Source: a virus
Length of the DNA: 23,417 nucleotides
Direction: 5' to 3' (one strand)
IMG/VR virus record: IMGVR_UViG_3300002835_001123
Location: 1-23,417 of that record
The position numbers and the translations under genes were made by a program. The stretch's first letter is position 1, and every line of letters begins with the position of its first letter. Shown here in pieces: positions 1 through 5,598 of this stretch. The notes beneath the pieces are model-generated. The model saw only the letters and a list, made by a program, of their open reading frames with translations, was not told the DNA's origin and searched no databases.

Positions 1-111
1 GGCCACGACCAGCAACGAGCCAGCCGCTTTCCGATCACTGTTGATTTCGCGAACCGGATCGCACGGTTCCTCTGGTTGCTGCTTGCCGCACAGCCCGCCA
101 GATCGGCTCAC
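1..111 (-). CDS. Possible partial small protein running off the left edge
   Basis: A minus-strand frame is open from a GTG at 111-109 to the window edge (37 codons, no stop). It follows the stop of the 40-codon membrane protein by 39 bases, in the same frame, and would continue the same operon. There is no clear Shine-Dalgarno sequence, and the peptide (two Cys, charged middle, hydrophobic end LLVV) is not recognised. The region could equally be a non-coding operon tail. The 150 bases at this end contain nothing else that I can support. Confidence 0.25.
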   Translation of the reverse strand, partial: MSRSGGLCGKQQPEEPCDPVREINSDRKAAGSLLVVA

Positions 112-150
112 TCGAACGCACTTAAAGTCTGGGAGTGAGCTGCGGACTAT

Positions 151-273
151 TCAGCGTTCTCGTTCGTCGTCCTGCAGGCCCAACATCGTCAGGATTGACT
201 TGCCGTGTTCGATCCAGATTGCTGCGGCACAAAGCACCGCAACAACGCACATGTAGACGATGCACTTATCCAT
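151..273 (-). CDS. Small single-pass membrane protein (40 aa)
   Basis: A short ORF starts at the ATG at 273-271, preceded by a near-perfect Shine-Dalgarno AGGAGG (285-280) six bases upstream. That signal is why this start is preferred over an upstream in-frame one. The peptide begins MDKCIVYMCVVAVLCAAAIW, a single hydrophobic helix of about 18 residues, and ends in a charged tail (DDERER). The first 8 bases overlap the end of the zinc-motif gene upstream, so it is probably translationally coupled. Function is unknown. Tiny membrane proteins in phage early operons can be holin-like or superinfection factors, but nothing here decides between these. The ORF and start are fairly sure; the role is open. 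Confidence 0.6.
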   Translation of the reverse strand: MDKCIVYMCVVAVLCAAAIWIEHGKSILTMLGLQDDERER

Positions 274-553
274 TTGACGCCTCCTGTCGTTCCTTCCGTC
301 TCGCCCGTGATGCGTTCCCAATTTCCTTGATCGTGTCAGCCCGCAGACAACCACACGACCGCTTATGTCCGTTCTGAATCTTGCACCGCTCGACCTTGAC
401 GTTTTCGCCGCATGAACACTGGCAGAGAAATTGAGTAATTCGTCTGCCGTTCCGCGTGAGCTTTGGTTCGACTTTCCAGAGCACCGTTAGCCGCGATGAC
501 TTTGGCGGCTTTGGCTTCGGCAACTCAGCCGTGCATTTCTTCTTGGCTGTCAT
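266..553 (-). CDS. Small zinc-binding phage protein (CxCxC...CGC motif)
   Basis: A 95-residue protein with a Lys/Pro-rich N-terminus (residues 4-18) followed by a compact Cys cluster: C44, C46, C48 and C67, C69, with the closing motif SCGCL. This pattern (strand, CxCxCG, basic spacer, CGCL) is shared by a widespread family of small phage proteins, and also occurs fused to AP2 or HNH endonuclease domains. It probably binds one zinc and nucleic acid. The start at 553 has an AAAGGAG signal six bases away and overlaps the upstream stop as ATGA. The Arg-rich C-terminus (residues 80-90) fits nucleic-acid binding. The specific role is unknown. Confidence 0.75.
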   Translation of the reverse strand: MTAKKKCTAELPKPKPPKSSRLTVLWKVEPKLTRNGRRITQFLCQCSCGENVKVERCKIQNGHKRSCGCLRADTIKEIGNASRARRKERQEASNG

Positions 554-909
554 AGCGGCTCCTTTGCCCTAAACAACTGCCCGCCGTCTCGTTCCTCTTC
601 CAGCCTCTCGCACAGATCTGAATTTCGTTTGATCTCGTCAGCCCGTTTCCTGTAGTTGCTGAGCTTGTCCGACCACGCTTCCCGATCACTAACCAAGTGA
701 CTGCAGTATTCTTCACAACAGGCTTTTGCGAGTTCCTTTGATGTCATAGCGATGCCACGACGTTTTAGCACCGCCAGCACCAGTGCATGTTGAGCCGTTA
801 CAATCTTCTTAACCTTGTCTGCTGCCTTGTGGCTTGTTACTGGATCGCTTGACCGAGCTATCGGAGCCGCGAAAGTTTCCGGCTCATCGAAAAGAAATCT
901 TTCCCCCAT
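550..909 (-). CDS. Phage protein with DPVTSHKAA motif, probable winged-helix
   Basis: 119 residues from the ATG at 909-907, chosen because AAGGAG lies about eight bases upstream and homologous-looking sequence starts here; an upstream in-frame ATG would run back through the neighbouring gene. The segment SSDPVTSHKAA (residues 20-30) is typical of small phage proteins that go on to a winged-helix fold. Here a plausible helix-turn-helix follows (AQHALVLAVLKRRGIAMTSKELAK). The gene starts one base after the 78-aa gene ends and its stop overlaps the next start (ATGA). It is likely a DNA-binding accessory or regulatory protein of the early operon; its target is unknown. Confidence 0.65.
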   Translation of the reverse strand: MGERFLFDEPETFAAPIARSSDPVTSHKAADKVKKIVTAQHALVLAVLKRRGIAMTSKELAKACCEEYCSHLVSDREAWSDKLSNYRKRADEIKRNSDLCERLEEERDGGQLFRAKEPL

Positions 910-910
910 G

Positions 911-1147
911 TCAGTGCTCCTTATGGCTGTCCCAAAATGCCATCGAGTCCAACGCAATCTCGTCTGTCTGATTTGCAGGATCCCCGAGAGACAACGGCAC
1001 GCCAACAACGACATCCGCTTCCGTCAGCTTCACTGCTTTGCGAATCTTGTCGATTGGCAACCGTGCGATTTCGATCGGCATTGGATGGCCGTTTTTCTTC
1101 CGCCATCGTTGCATCAGACTTTGAATTTCTGTGCGGTCGCTGCTCAT
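911..1147 (-). CDS. Hypothetical phage protein (78 aa)
   Basis: A 78-residue soluble protein with a basic amphipathic N-terminal half (Arg/Lys between residues 14 and 37) and an acidic C-terminal half. It has no Cys or membrane segment. I do not recognise the family. Its reality rests on context: its ATG overlaps the stop of the HNH gene (ATGA at 1144-1147) and its own stop sits one base before the next start, so it is a link in a translationally coupled chain running from the methyltransferase to the left edge. The motif PIEIARLPIDKIRKAV resembles a helix-rich DNA-associated segment, but this is only an impression. Confidence 0.6.
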   Translation of the reverse strand: MSSDRTEIQSLMQRWRKKNGHPMPIEIARLPIDKIRKAVKLTEADVVVGVPLSLGDPANQTDEIALDSMAFWDSHKEH

Positions 1148-1587
1148 CGGCTGGCCTCCTGCTCTGTGGTCAAGTTGCTTTGCAAATACTCTTCAATCAG
1201 CATTTCACGGCGCTGGTTGTTGTGGGCACGGCATTCGATTTGACAGTTTTCGACAGTCATGCCACCACCGCGCAAACGTGGCACAAGATGACCGCATTCA
1301 GCTTCCGAGCAGCATGGACCTTTACCGCGGTTGCTGAAAAAGCACCGCACGCCGTGAGCAATCGCGACCTCGACTTTTGTTTTCGTGTTCGTGTTCTTTC
1401 GAACGCTCAACCGCATCCTGTCAATGTCGTCCGGAGAGAATGGAAACACTGTTTCGTCAAAGTGCATGACCCACTCGGCATAGATCAGGCAGGCCGCCTC
1501 TTTCCGTTCTCGATCGGTTACAAGATCACGACCGCCCAATTGAGCTTTCTGAATTGCAATGGCCAGTTTCAGTTCATTGAACGTCAT
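1144..1587 (-). CDS. HNH-type nuclease-like protein
   Basis: 147 residues. The C-terminal half carries an HNH-like arrangement: C92/C93 and C98, then GH100 LVP, a glycine loop (RGGGM), N114, and H122-N123 in CRAHNNQR, with a further Cys at 119. HNH domains use the first His as general base and the later His/Asn to hold a metal. The N-terminal half (residues 1-75) is helical and not recognised. The gene is coupled to the methyltransferase upstream by an ATGA overlap (1584-1587). Next to a DNA methyltransferase, a nuclease could form a modification-restriction pair, but HNH proteins are also common as phage packaging or homing nucleases, so the pairing is inference. Confidence 0.7.
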   Translation of the reverse strand: MTFNELKLAIAIQKAQLGGRDLVTDRERKEAACLIYAEWVMHFDETVFPFSPDDIDRMRLSVRKNTNTKTKVEVAIAHGVRCFFSNRGKGPCCSEAECGHLVPRLRGGGMTVENCQIECRAHNNQRREMLIEEYLQSNLTTEQEASR

Positions 1588-2972
1588 GAGATCACCAGCC
1601 GTTTCTGAGCGAGATCAATGAACGCTTCGCTCTTGTCGATTCCGATGTATTTCCGACCGTTTCGGACGCTGGCAACTCCGGTTGTTCCGCTGCCGTTGAA
1701 CGGATCCACAACCAAGTCGCCGGGTTCACTCGCACAAAGAACAATTGGTTCCACGAGTGCCAGCGGAAGCTGAGTCGGAAACGTCGGAATTCGTTCTTCG
1801 CATGTGCCTGTCAACCGCGGAATTTGCCAAACGTCGTCCCAGATTTTGCCGCCGGTTGCCGCTCGTTTGTCGTTGTACTTTGTCTGCCGATCGGAGGGGC
1901 GAGAAACCGGCTCGGCATTCCAGACCATCGCCCGCTTGTGCATGGTCGCGTAAAAAATATGGCGGCTAGTTCGGTTAAACTTCCCAGAACAATTCACGCC
2001 AAACGTCTCGTACCACTTGATCCAGTTCCGAATGTTGAACCCGAGATCCTTCAGAATCATGCACGACTCCGCGGCCACTTCGTCGCAAGTCATCAGCCAC
2101 AAACTGCCATCATCTGTCAAGCATTCCTTGCACAGTGCCAGCCAGTCTTTGCACCAGCCGACGAACTTATCATGCGGCATCGCGTCCGCTTCAGCCCCGT
2201 CACCGTAATCAATGCCGATGTTGTACGGTGGATCGGTGAAAATCAGACGGGCAGGCCCGTGATTGTCGCGGACCGATTCAAGACCGGTCATCACGTCGTC
2301 ATTGATCAGAGTCCACAAAGGCTGATCGTTGCTCAGTTCGGCGACCGCTTCAGCCTTCTGTTTGATCTCAGCAGCTTTTTCCGTTCGCTTGATCTCTGCT
2401 GCAGCCTGGGGAACTGTTAGCTTGCCCTGTTCAATCTTTTCTGCGAGATCAGGGCGAGTCGCGACTATCTTTTCCGCGGGCTTGATGTACTTGCGATTTG
2501 TGCCAGCCGCTTCTGCTCGCTTTGCATCTGTCCGAGTTGTGTCGTCTTGTTTGCTAAGGGAATTATTTCCCTTAGCAGATTGTTTTTGGTGCTGATTCTT
2601 CGGCTGCGCCTTCGCGGTTTCAGCGATTGCCTTTTTATACTCTTCATCGAGTTGAGACCGCTTTGCGTCCGCAATAGCCGCCTGACTTGATGTGAGATGC
2701 CTGCGAGTCCGATTCTTCGACCAAACAAACGCCAAGGCATCGGCAGCCGTACCGTTGAACTCAATTGTCTTTGGCTTTACCTGAGCAATCGCACAAGCAG
2801 CACTGCGGTTTCGACCGTCCAAAACCTTGCCGTCAAACATGACGACTGGTTCTCGCAGTCCGTGCTTTGCAATGTCATCGGCCAGAGACTGAAGTTCGTC
2901 ATTTGGCATCATCGGGAAAATGCAGGCTGCGGGATGCCATGCAAGATTCGCGGTATCGACGCGCGTACCCAT
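1584..2972 (-). CDS. ParB-like/DNA methyltransferase fusion (N6-A or N4-C)
   Basis: 462 residues in two parts. Residues 10-95 are a ParB/Srx-like domain (HPAACIFPMMPNDELQSLAD, then GLREPVV and LDGRNRSAAC). A Lys/Gln-rich linker with possible helix-turn-helix follows (about 100-215). Residues 220-462 are a class I amino-DNA methyltransferase with catalytic motif IV DPPY (247-250) ahead of the SAM-binding motif FNGSGTTG (425-432), i.e. beta-type order as in the N6_N4_Mtase family. The frame has a stop nine bases before the ATG at 2972, so the start is fixed unless a weak codon is used; no good Shine-Dalgarno is visible. It heads the leftward operon. The likely role is methylating phage DNA against host restriction, or regulation. 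Confidence 0.9.
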   Translation of the reverse strand: MGTRVDTANLAWHPAACIFPMMPNDELQSLADDIAKHGLREPVVMFDGKVLDGRNRSAACAIAQVKPKTIEFNGTAADALAFVWSKNRTRRHLTSSQAAIADAKRSQLDEEYKKAIAETAKAQPKNQHQKQSAKGNNSLSKQDDTTRTDAKRAEAAGTNRKYIKPAEKIVATRPDLAEKIEQGKLTVPQAAAEIKRTEKAAEIKQKAEAVAELSNDQPLWTLINDDVMTGLESVRDNHGPARLIFTDPPYNIGIDYGDGAEADAMPHDKFVGWCKDWLALCKECLTDDGSLWLMTCDEVAAESCMILKDLGFNIRNWIKWYETFGVNCSGKFNRTSRHIFYATMHKRAMVWNAEPVSRPSDRQTKYNDKRAATGGKIWDDVWQIPRLTGTCEERIPTFPTQLPLALVEPIVLCASEPGDLVVDPFNGSGTTGVASVRNGRKYIGIDKSEAFIDLAQKRLVIS

Positions 2973-3025
2973 TCGCGTTCACGCTTAACCACATCCGTGC
3001 GGATGCAGCTTCCATCTGCGTCACG

Positions 3026-3040
3026 CTCCACAATGTGGAG
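3026..3040. repeat. 15-bp palindrome CTCCACA-A-TGTGGAG upstream of the methyltransferase operon
   Basis: Two perfect 7-bp arms around a single central base, 54 bases upstream of the methyltransferase start. A second small dyad, GCCCG-TTGCT-CGGGC, lies at 3046-3060 and a third, GCGTCACGC, at 3018-3026. The cluster sits between the repressor terminator and the first gene of the leftward operon, where a promoter is expected. It could be an operator or leader hairpins. No convincing -35/-10 pair was found here. Confidence 0.45.
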
Positions 3041-3065
3041 TTGTCGCCCGTTGCTCGGGCTGCGT

Positions 3066-3076
3066 GACAGTGTCCA
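3066..3076. promoter_or_regulatory. Candidate operator, copy 1 (TGGACACTGTC, minus orientation)
   Basis: The 11-mer TGGACACTGTC reads on the minus strand here and on the plus strand at 3452-3462, flanking the repressor gene symmetrically. Its core GACA-N-TGTC is a perfect dyad, as expected for a dimeric helix-turn-helix repressor. This copy lies directly upstream of the leftward methyltransferase operon. Binding is inferred, not shown. Confidence 0.45.
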
Positions 3077-3114
3077 AAAACAAAAACCCGTTGAGCTTTT
3101 CACGACTCAACGGG
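3075..3114 (-). terminator. Rho-independent terminator after the XRE repressor gene
   Basis: On the minus strand a perfect 9-bp stem, CCCGTTGAG...CTCAACGGG (3114-3106 with 3095-3087), has a 10-base loop and is followed at once by TTTTTGTTTTT (3086-3076 region). This is a textbook intrinsic terminator, 36 bases after the repressor stop. It separates the repressor transcript from the methyltransferase operon, so that operon must have its own promoter between here and 2973 unless it is fed by read-through. Confidence 0.85.
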
Positions 3115-3149
3115 AGGCAGGTTATAACGCTGGTGTTATATCGTCAACA

Positions 3150-3389
3150 TCAGACGGCAAGTTTTTTTCGTTTTTTTCTGAGGAGGTCTGAAACCTCAAC
3201 TTCGAAGGCCGATGCGATGGCGATGAGAGTTTTAATCTTTGGGTTTGGATCAGTGTCATTTAGCAGGCGTGCAATTGCTGGCTGCTGAAGTCCGCTTTTT
3301 TGCGCCAGCTTTTCCTGTGTAAGTCCGTGAAGCCTCATCAGCTCGCGAATATTTTCGTTGAACGTTGCCATAAGGTCGAAGTTTGTCAT
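3150..3389 (-). CDS. XRE/Cro-CI family helix-turn-helix repressor
   Basis: 79 residues consisting almost entirely of one HTH_3/XRE domain. NIRELMRLHGLTQEKLAQKSG (from residue 12) gives helices 1-2, then QQPAIARLLN is the recognition helix, and PKIKTLIAIASAFEVEVSDLL is the usual closing pair. The tail is basic (RKKRKK). It lacks a C-terminal dimerisation or protease domain, so it is a Cro-like or minimal CI-like regulator rather than a LexA-type repressor. Start 3389 is chosen for the AGGGG signal six bases upstream; the ATG at 3371 has none. It lies between two divergent gene sets with candidate operators on both sides, which fits the lysogeny switch. Confidence 0.88.
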   Translation of the reverse strand: MTNFDLMATFNENIRELMRLHGLTQEKLAQKSGLQQPAIARLLNDTDPNPKIKTLIAIASAFEVEVSDLLRKKRKKLAV

Positions 3390-3406
3390 GCCATTACCCC
3401 TGTGTC

Positions 3407-3415
3407 AATATACCA
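3407..3415 (-). promoter_or_regulatory. Extended -10 promoter for the XRE repressor
   Basis: The minus strand reads TGG-TATATT, matching the extended -10 form TGnTATAAT in all but one base, 18 bases upstream of the repressor start. A -35 match at the right distance is poor, which is common for extended -10 promoters. Transcription would start near 3400, giving a short leader that still contains the AGGGG ribosome-binding signal. Confidence 0.5.
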
Positions 3416-3428
3416 TCAGCGTTATTAG

Positions 3429-3506
3429 GCGAGGCAGTGGTTGAAAACCTGTGGACACTGTCTTAGTTCAGGCCGACACCCTCGCGGTAAGTCGCCACTG
3501 CCTCGC
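3429..3506 (+). repeat. Long-range 12-bp inverted repeat, possible structured leader RNA
   Basis: GCGAGGCAGTGG (3429-3440) and CCACTGCCTCGC (3495-3506) are perfect inverted copies separated by 54 bases. The interior holds smaller complementary pairs, CCTG/CAGG and CGAC/GTCG, so a transcript on the plus strand could fold as a closed multi-branch structure just upstream of the 70-codon gene at 3540. The candidate operator copy 2 lies inside it. It may be a leader RNA, an integration-protein binding array or an operator region; the sequence alone does not decide. Confidence 0.5.
3452..3462. promoter_or_regulatory. Candidate operator, copy 2 (TGGACACTGTC, plus orientation)
   Basis: Exact inverted counterpart of the 11-mer at 3066-3076, with the same GACA-C-TGTC dyad core. 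It lies in the divergent region between the repressor start and the plus-strand small genes leading to integrase. This placement lets one repressor control both outward operons, as in lambdoid switches. Binding is inferred. Confidence 0.45.
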
Positions 3507-3539
3507 TTGTTTCACTTCACACCCAACAAGGCCCAATCC

Positions 3540-3752
3540 ATGAACCTACAACCAGGAACCATTTACCACCTTGATGCAGGCGACGAGATCACCACGCCGG
3601 ATGACGCAATCGCTGAATCAATTGTCTGCCAATGGCCCTCGGAACTTCCGATCAAGACCAGTCACTGGAACCTTGTTTACAACCACTTCAAGCAGAATCG
3701 CCAATTCCTTTCGGCTGATGATGTCCGCTCAATCATTGCAGCCAATGACTGA
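3540..3752 (+). CDS. Hypothetical phage protein (70 aa), first gene rightward of the repressor
   Basis: 70 residues from the ATG at 3540. An upstream in-frame ATG exists at 3441 but would translate through the 12-bp inverted repeat, so the internal start is preferred. A weak AAGG lies about eight bases upstream. The protein is small and soluble, with an acidic N-terminal half and a helical C-terminus (SADDVRSIIAAND). No family is recognised. By position, opposite the repressor, it could be a Cro-, excisionase- or antirepressor-type protein, but no DNA-binding motif is evident. Its last 20 bases overlap a convergent minus-strand ORF. Confidence 0.55.
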   Translation: MNLQPGTIYHLDAGDEITTPDDAIAESIVCQWPSELPIKTSHWNLVYNHFKQNRQFLSADDVRSIIAAND

Positions 3753-3930
3753 GACAATCGTGTAGGTGGTGTTCGCCTTCAGCTTTCGCCCCTGCTTTGT
3801 TGACCTGAAATATCTGATCGCCATCAGCAATTCCTGTTGGCTCAACGTCCTGTAGGCCAGCACGTTGAACGTAATGTTTCTGTCCGCATCCCTCGCAATG
3901 TTCGACACGTTGGGAGGATTCATTTTTCAC
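3733..3930 (-). CDS. Small CxxC protein (65 aa), frame uncertain
   Basis: A minus-strand ORF from a GTG at 3930. The protein has a zinc-knuckle-like CEGCG near residue 12, an acidic middle (EPTG, DGDQIF) and a His-rich end (EHHLHDC). About a third of its codons begin with G, as in the well-supported genes of this window, which favours this frame. A second frame on the same strand (3729-3923, ATG start with a weak GGTGA signal) gives a 64-residue basic peptide and is the alternative. No strong Shine-Dalgarno supports either. It starts 21 bases from the divergent gene at 3952 and converges on the gene ending at 3752. The function is unknown. Confidence 0.45.
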   Translation of the reverse strand: MKNESSQRVEHCEGCGQKHYVQRAGLQDVEPTGIADGDQIFQVNKAGAKAEGEHHLHDCLSHWLQ

Positions 3931-3951
3931 CGCGTTTTAAGAGGTAGCCCA

Positions 3952-4236
3952 ATGTCAATAATCCGTTTCAACGACTTTGCTGTCCGTGCGACAGAAAACC
4001 GACTCATCGAACTGAAACTGAACAACAACACGTTCCTGCTTTATCCCGGAACTGCTCAGGGATTGGCTCAACAGATAGAGGCTGCAACGAAATCGCTGTT
4101 TGCTGAATCATCATCAGCCGCTTTCGAAACCATCATTTCTGCGCTGCAGAATCAATCTTCTTTTCAATCCGCTCCAGCGTCGAAGCAATCTCAGTCAGTA
4201 GCGTCACCGTCATGTTGTTTGCCTGTTGTTGGTTGA
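3952..4236 (+). CDS. Hypothetical phage protein (94 aa)
   Basis: 94 residues from the ATG at 3952, preceded by GAGGT six bases upstream; an in-frame ATG further upstream lacks such a signal and overlaps the divergent gene. Residues 1-66 look like an ordered domain (alternating hydrophobic strand FAVRATENRLIELKLNNNTF, then helices with TAQGLAQQIEAATKSLF). The last 28 residues are Ser/Gln-rich and probably disordered, and this part overlaps a minus-strand gene (4133-4300) antisense over 104 bases. One of the two may therefore be weakly expressed or misassigned. No family is recognised. Confidence 0.55.
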   Translation: MSIIRFNDFAVRATENRLIELKLNNNTFLLYPGTAQGLAQQIEAATKSLFAESSSAAFETIISALQNQSSFQSAPASKQSQSVASPSCCLPVVG

Positions 4237-4300
4237 TTGGTTTCTCATCCAATGCGGTTAGGACTCGCAGAATTCTGGCCTGCTGTTCATCTGAACTCAT
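4133..4300 (-). CDS. Small helical protein (55 aa)
   Basis: A 55-codon ORF from the ATG at 4300-4298 to a TGA at 4133. The peptide is strongly helical and amphipathic, starting MSSDEQQARILRVLTALDEK, then a Gln/Asn turn, then a heptad-like segment LLTEIASTLERIEKKIDSAA compatible with a short coiled coil. A purine-rich AGGTGGGGGG lies just upstream as a ribosome-binding signal, and a TATACT hexamer at 4366-4361 may be its -10 box. Composition and codon choice look like genuine coding sequence, more so than the opposing plus-strand tail it overlaps. Function is unknown. Confidence 0.55.
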   Translation of the reverse strand: MSSDEQQARILRVLTALDEKPINQQQANNMTVTLLTEIASTLERIEKKIDSAAQK

Positions 4301-4360
4301 TGTTTCCCCCCACCTGATTTCCCTCAGTTTTTTCCTTGCCCTCGACGCTACCCGCTGTGC

Positions 4361-4366
4361 AGTATA
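4361..4366 (-). promoter_or_regulatory. Possible -10 box (TATACT) for the 55-aa gene
   Basis: The minus strand has TATACT, one mismatch from consensus, about 60 bases upstream of the 55-codon gene. The sequence 17 bases further upstream (GGAATG) is a poor -35. It is listed because no other promoter for that gene is visible. The rest of 4301-4519 contains no supported gene; it holds T-runs around 4430-4446 and a small ACTAC...GTAGT dyad that could be integrase arm-type sites, unproven. Confidence 0.3.
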
Positions 4367-4519
4367 GCCGTCCCGAACATCACCATTCCGGCGGCAGTAG
4401 CACAGCCGATATGCGTAGGGGCGAGCGTTTTTTTGCGGGTTTTTCTGTACGAATTACTACGTGCAAAGTAGTCGCTATTGCGATTACTCTCGGCACCCAA
4501 TGGAGCTAACAGGAATGGA

Positions 4520-4543
4520 GTCGAGCAATCAGAAAGGCTCGAC
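4520..4543 (+). promoter_or_regulatory. Hairpin overlapping the integrase ribosome-binding site
   Basis: GTCGAGC (4520-4526) and GCTCGAC (4537-4543) form a perfect 7-bp stem with a 10-base loop; the integrase ATG follows after two bases. The only Shine-Dalgarno candidate, AAAGG (4533-4537), lies in the loop and the first stem base. In mRNA this would place the ribosome-binding site in a hairpin abutting the start codon, suggesting translational damping of integrase. The dyad could instead be a DNA-binding site. Confidence 0.55.
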
Positions 4544-4545
4544 AA

Positions 4546-5424
4546 ATGGCACAGTTAATTGACTTGGCCGTTCGGCATGTCCGCGAGAATAATCTGAAGG
4601 GACGGACGCCGATTTACTCGGCCGCAAGATTCGTCAGGCTCGTCGGTGATGTGGCTCCGGAATCCATCACGACCGATCACCTCAACCAATACCGGCAGGC
4701 ATGTGCTGGCCTATCGCCGAAGACCATTGAAAGCAGTATCGGGAATATCCTGACCGTCATATCTGAAATGACGGGCCGCAAGATTCCGCCAGGCAAACGG
4801 CTGAAACTCAAAAAGCCTGTCCCGCGTCCGGTTCCAGATGATGCCGTCAACGCGGTCTATGAGTTGGCTCCGCAATGGCTCAAGGGCTGGATCGCTTTGA
4901 CTGTTTGGACTGGCCTGCGTGTTGGCGACGGCGTTGATCTGATGTGGGACATTGCTGGCACAGATCCCGGCTCAGTCTTGCGGACAAACGCAGGCAAAAC
5001 TGGAAAGCAGCACGTTTTTCCCATGCCGGACTGGTTGCGTCAGATCATTGCTGAATCGCCGTTTCCCCGTGAATACTGCTTGGAGAACACAAAAAAGTAT
5101 GTGCGGGCACAAATCTATTTGTGCTGCGAATCGGCAGGTATCCGCAAATGGGGACCGAAGAACCTCCGCCAGCGAGCAATCACTGAATGGAGCAAAGCAA
5201 ACGCGACCGCTGGGGCGATTTTGCACGGGTGCGGACTTGGGGTGATGCACCACTATTTGGACCCGCTCGCAGTGCTTGAATCGGCCATGTACCGCGTCAG
5301 GCTTCCGGCCTGCTTTGGAGTCGTCATCAATTCCGAGGACAGCCTTTTGTCAGCCTATCGCCGCCTTGATCCGTCCGCTCAGGGACTGGTCAGCATGACT
5401 GCGGAACGGCTCGCGGCGGGGTGA
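4546..5424 (+). CDS. int: Tyrosine recombinase (phage integrase)
   Basis: 292 residues. The N-terminal part (1-95) is a SAM-like core-binding domain (ITTDHLNQYRQ, LSPKTIESSIGNILTVI). The C-terminal catalytic domain shows Arg I in WTGLRVGD (R125), a Lys in the beta-hairpin region (K151 or K154), Arg II in PKNLRQR (R208), a His near 227, His 235/236 and the nucleophile Y237 in MHHYLDP. The usual HxxR box reads KxxR here, a tolerated but less common variant. Enzymes of this class integrate and excise phage DNA at att sites through a 3'-phosphotyrosine. There is no arm-binding N-terminal domain of the lambda type. It is the last plus-strand gene and converges with a small minus-strand ORF. Confidence 0.9.
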   Translation: MAQLIDLAVRHVRENNLKGRTPIYSAARFVRLVGDVAPESITTDHLNQYRQACAGLSPKTIESSIGNILTVISEMTGRKIPPGKRLKLKKPVPRPVPDDAVNAVYELAPQWLKGWIALTVWTGLRVGDGVDLMWDIAGTDPGSVLRTNAGKTGKQHVFPMPDWLRQIIAESPFPREYCLENTKKYVRAQIYLCCESAGIRKWGPKNLRQRAITEWSKANATAGAILHGCGLGVMHHYLDPLAVLESAMYRVRLPACFGVVINSEDSLLSAYRRLDPSAQGLVSMTAERLAAG

Positions 5425-5575
5425 TCATTTGATACACCAACTGCTGCCGATAAAACAGCAGAGCACCTCTATCACGTAGCACACACGCGCCGGGATGCGA
5501 TCCTCTGGCTGGTGATGCCAAATAGGTGTTTCCGTAGTAACCGCAATCAAACTCAAAACAAAACATCATGACCAT
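5390..5575 (-). CDS. Small hypothetical protein convergent with integrase (61 aa)
   Basis: 61 codons from the ATG at 5575-5573. The peptide begins MVMMFCFEFDCGYYGNTYLA, with aromatic and Cys residues, and ends with a basic/Pro tail; the family is unknown. Support comes from its signals: GAAAGG (5588-5583) seven bases upstream, and a good promoter just before it (TTGACA, 17-base spacer, TATCGT). The last 35 bases overlap the end of integrase on the opposite strand. It may be a small regulator or superinfection factor expressed from its own promoter in the lysogen, which is inference. Confidence 0.45.
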   Translation of the reverse strand: MVMMFCFEFDCGYYGNTYLASPARGSHPGACVLRDRGALLFYRQQLVYQMITPPRAVPQSC

Positions 5576-5598
5576 GTCATCGCCTTTCGTGAGCAGCG

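Noticed and set aside
937-1608. 223-codon plus-strand frame
   Set aside because: It is antisense to the coupled HNH and 78-aa genes, which have ATGA junctions and motifs.
2909-3103. 64-codon GTG-started minus frame over the methyltransferase leader
   Set aside because: Its start lies in the terminator loop and most of it overlaps the ParB domain in another frame.
3121-3147. TTGACG/TATAAC promoter-like pair on the minus strand after the repressor gene
   Set aside because: The spacer is only 15 bases and transcription would start directly at the terminator hairpin; it also forms a TATAAC/GTTATA dyad.
3429-3506. tRNA-like fold
   Set aside because: The closing stem is 12 bp and no proper T-arm, anticodon arm or CCA context can be drawn.
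3729-3923. 64-codon alternative frame to the CxxC protein
   Set aside because: It has an ATG and a weak signal, but few G-starting codons and a shadow-like composition; kept as an alternative rather than a second gene.
4348-4545. 65-codon minus frame upstream of integrase
   Set aside because: It has no ribosome-binding signal, a low-quality composition and overlaps probable regulatory DNA.
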